From NCBI GenBank assembly GCA_043742785.1, contig JAYTXU010000031.1, forward strand, positions 1-13,342: DNA of 13,342 nt, in the 5' to 3' direction. Positions 12,830-13,342 of this stretch are shown one piece after another. A model generated the notes under the pieces. The model was not told the origin of the DNA. It searched no databases and was given only the letters and a program-made list of their open reading frames with translations. The stretch's first letter is position 1. Every line of letters starts with the position of its first letter. The stretch is from JACQCF01 sp043742785. GTDB lineage: Bacteria; Omnitrophota; Gorgyraeia; Zapsychrales; Fredricksoniimonadaceae. The position numbers and the translations under genes are program-made.

Positions 12830-13342
12830 ATGAGATTAAAAAAGCTCAACTTAATCCTGTCTTCTTTACTAAAGCGTAAAAACGCTTTCACCTTAATTGA
12901 AGTTTTAGTCACCCTTGGTATCATAGGAGTTTTAGCGGTTGTAGCTCTTCCAAATTTAACGTCTTCGATTAAAGCGGCTAAAATGAAGGAGGCTTGCAAT
13001 GATTTAAGGGCTATTTCCGCAGCCCAGCAAGCCTACATGGAAAGACATGCAGGTCAATATTATTCTTCCTCCTCTTCTTGCACAACTTCTTCTAATGATT
13101 CAGCAGCAATAAATCAAAATTTAGGTATCAATCTTACAACTAGTTCAGGGTCGTCGCTTTGTTGTAATTCTGTTTCTAGTAATAGTAATGCATGTGTAGC
13201 GTATTTGCAGGGAGAGGCCAATCCAATCACATGGGAATTTTGTAATGATATATCGGGTACTGGAACAGGTACTGGTACAGGAACAGGTACTGGTACAGGA
13301 ACAGGTACTGGTACAGGAACAGGTACTGGTACAGGAACAGGT
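12830..13342 (+). CDS. Second type IV pilin-like protein with Thr-Gly tract (3' partial)
   Basis: The frame is open for 171 codons to the end of the window, with no stop. The leader is 19 residues, ending KRKNA, and is followed by FTLIEVLVTLGIIGVLAVVAL with Glu24 at +5. This is the type IV pilin/pseudopilin signal, again with Ala at -1. The head, about 50-142, has six Cys (56, 84, 111, 112, 122, 138) and a Ser-rich segment at 79-88. From residue 143 it runs into Gly-Thr repeats. Leader, helix and gene order show it to be a tandem paralogue of the preceding gene; the head sequences have diverged strongly. If the architecture is shared, a C-terminal domain should follow outside the window. Confidence 0.88.
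   Translation, partial: MRLKKLNLILSSLLKRKNAFTLIEVLVTLGIIGVLAVVALPNLTSSIKAAKMKEACNDLRAISAAQQAYMERHAGQYYSSSSSCTTSSNDSAAINQNLGINLTTSSGSSLCCNSVSSNSNACVAYLQGEANPITWEFCNDISGTGTGTGTGTGTGTGTGTGTGTGTGTGTG
13256..13342 (+). repeat. Homogeneous 18-bp tandem repeat encoding Gly-Thr (continues past window)
   Basis: From 13268 the unit GGTACTGGTACAGGAACA (18 bases) occurs four times without a mismatch to 13339, and GGT continues to the end. A slightly different lead-in begins at 13256. The uniformity contrasts with the mixed codons of the first gene's tract and suggests more recent expansion. Confidence 0.95.

Overview
The window is A+T-rich bacterial DNA with closely packed genes. Every gene I can support lies on the + strand. 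It opens inside a tgt gene and closes inside a repeat tract of an unfinished pilin-like gene, so both edge genes are partial. The type IV pilin-like proteins (AFTLIE motif), a split two-subunit transketolase and a housekeeping translation cluster indicate a Gram-negative-type bacterium. The combination recalls uncultivated lineages such as Omnitrophota or Elusimicrobiota. That placement is an impression from gene content only and is not secure.

Region 1 (1-2968) is a translation and RNA-metabolism cluster: tgt (partial), trmD, rplS, rnhB and a YhcH/DUF386 gene, joined by 1-nt to 17-nt gaps or ATGA overlaps. A 14-bp perfect hairpin, shaped like a terminator, lies inside the 5' coding region of rnhB. 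Region 2 (3012-5042) starts at an extended -10 promoter. It holds a 53-residue basic protein with a Cys/His zinc-site pattern, a membrane-anchored TPR protein and an overlapping polytopic membrane protein that resembles GT-C glycosyltransferases.

Region 3 (5059-8612) is a clear transcription unit. A good promoter (TTTACA-N17-TATAAA) precedes tRNA-Lys(CTT), which lies 25 nt ahead of the two transketolase subunits. Transaldolase, a small DUF2892-like membrane protein and a secreted methionine-rich peptide follow, and a strong intrinsic terminator closes the unit. The enzymes make up the non-oxidative pentose phosphate branch. Region 4 (8660-11425) pairs a PaaK-type acyl-CoA ligase with a FadI-type thiolase. 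No other beta-oxidation genes are present in the window.

Region 5 (11504-13342) is the most unusual part. Two paralogous type IV pilin-like genes in tandem share the same 19-residue leader length and a similar promoter-like element about 7 nt before the ATG, which suggests leaderless mRNAs. Each carries a Cys-containing head followed by a long Thr-Gly dipeptide tract. In the first gene the tract is 126 residues and links the pilin module to a 93-residue C-terminal domain with eight cysteines. In the second gene the tract is built from perfect 18-bp repeats and runs off the window. This looks like a surface display architecture of pilin, variable-length spacer and disulfide-rich tip, with in-frame repeats that could change spacer length.
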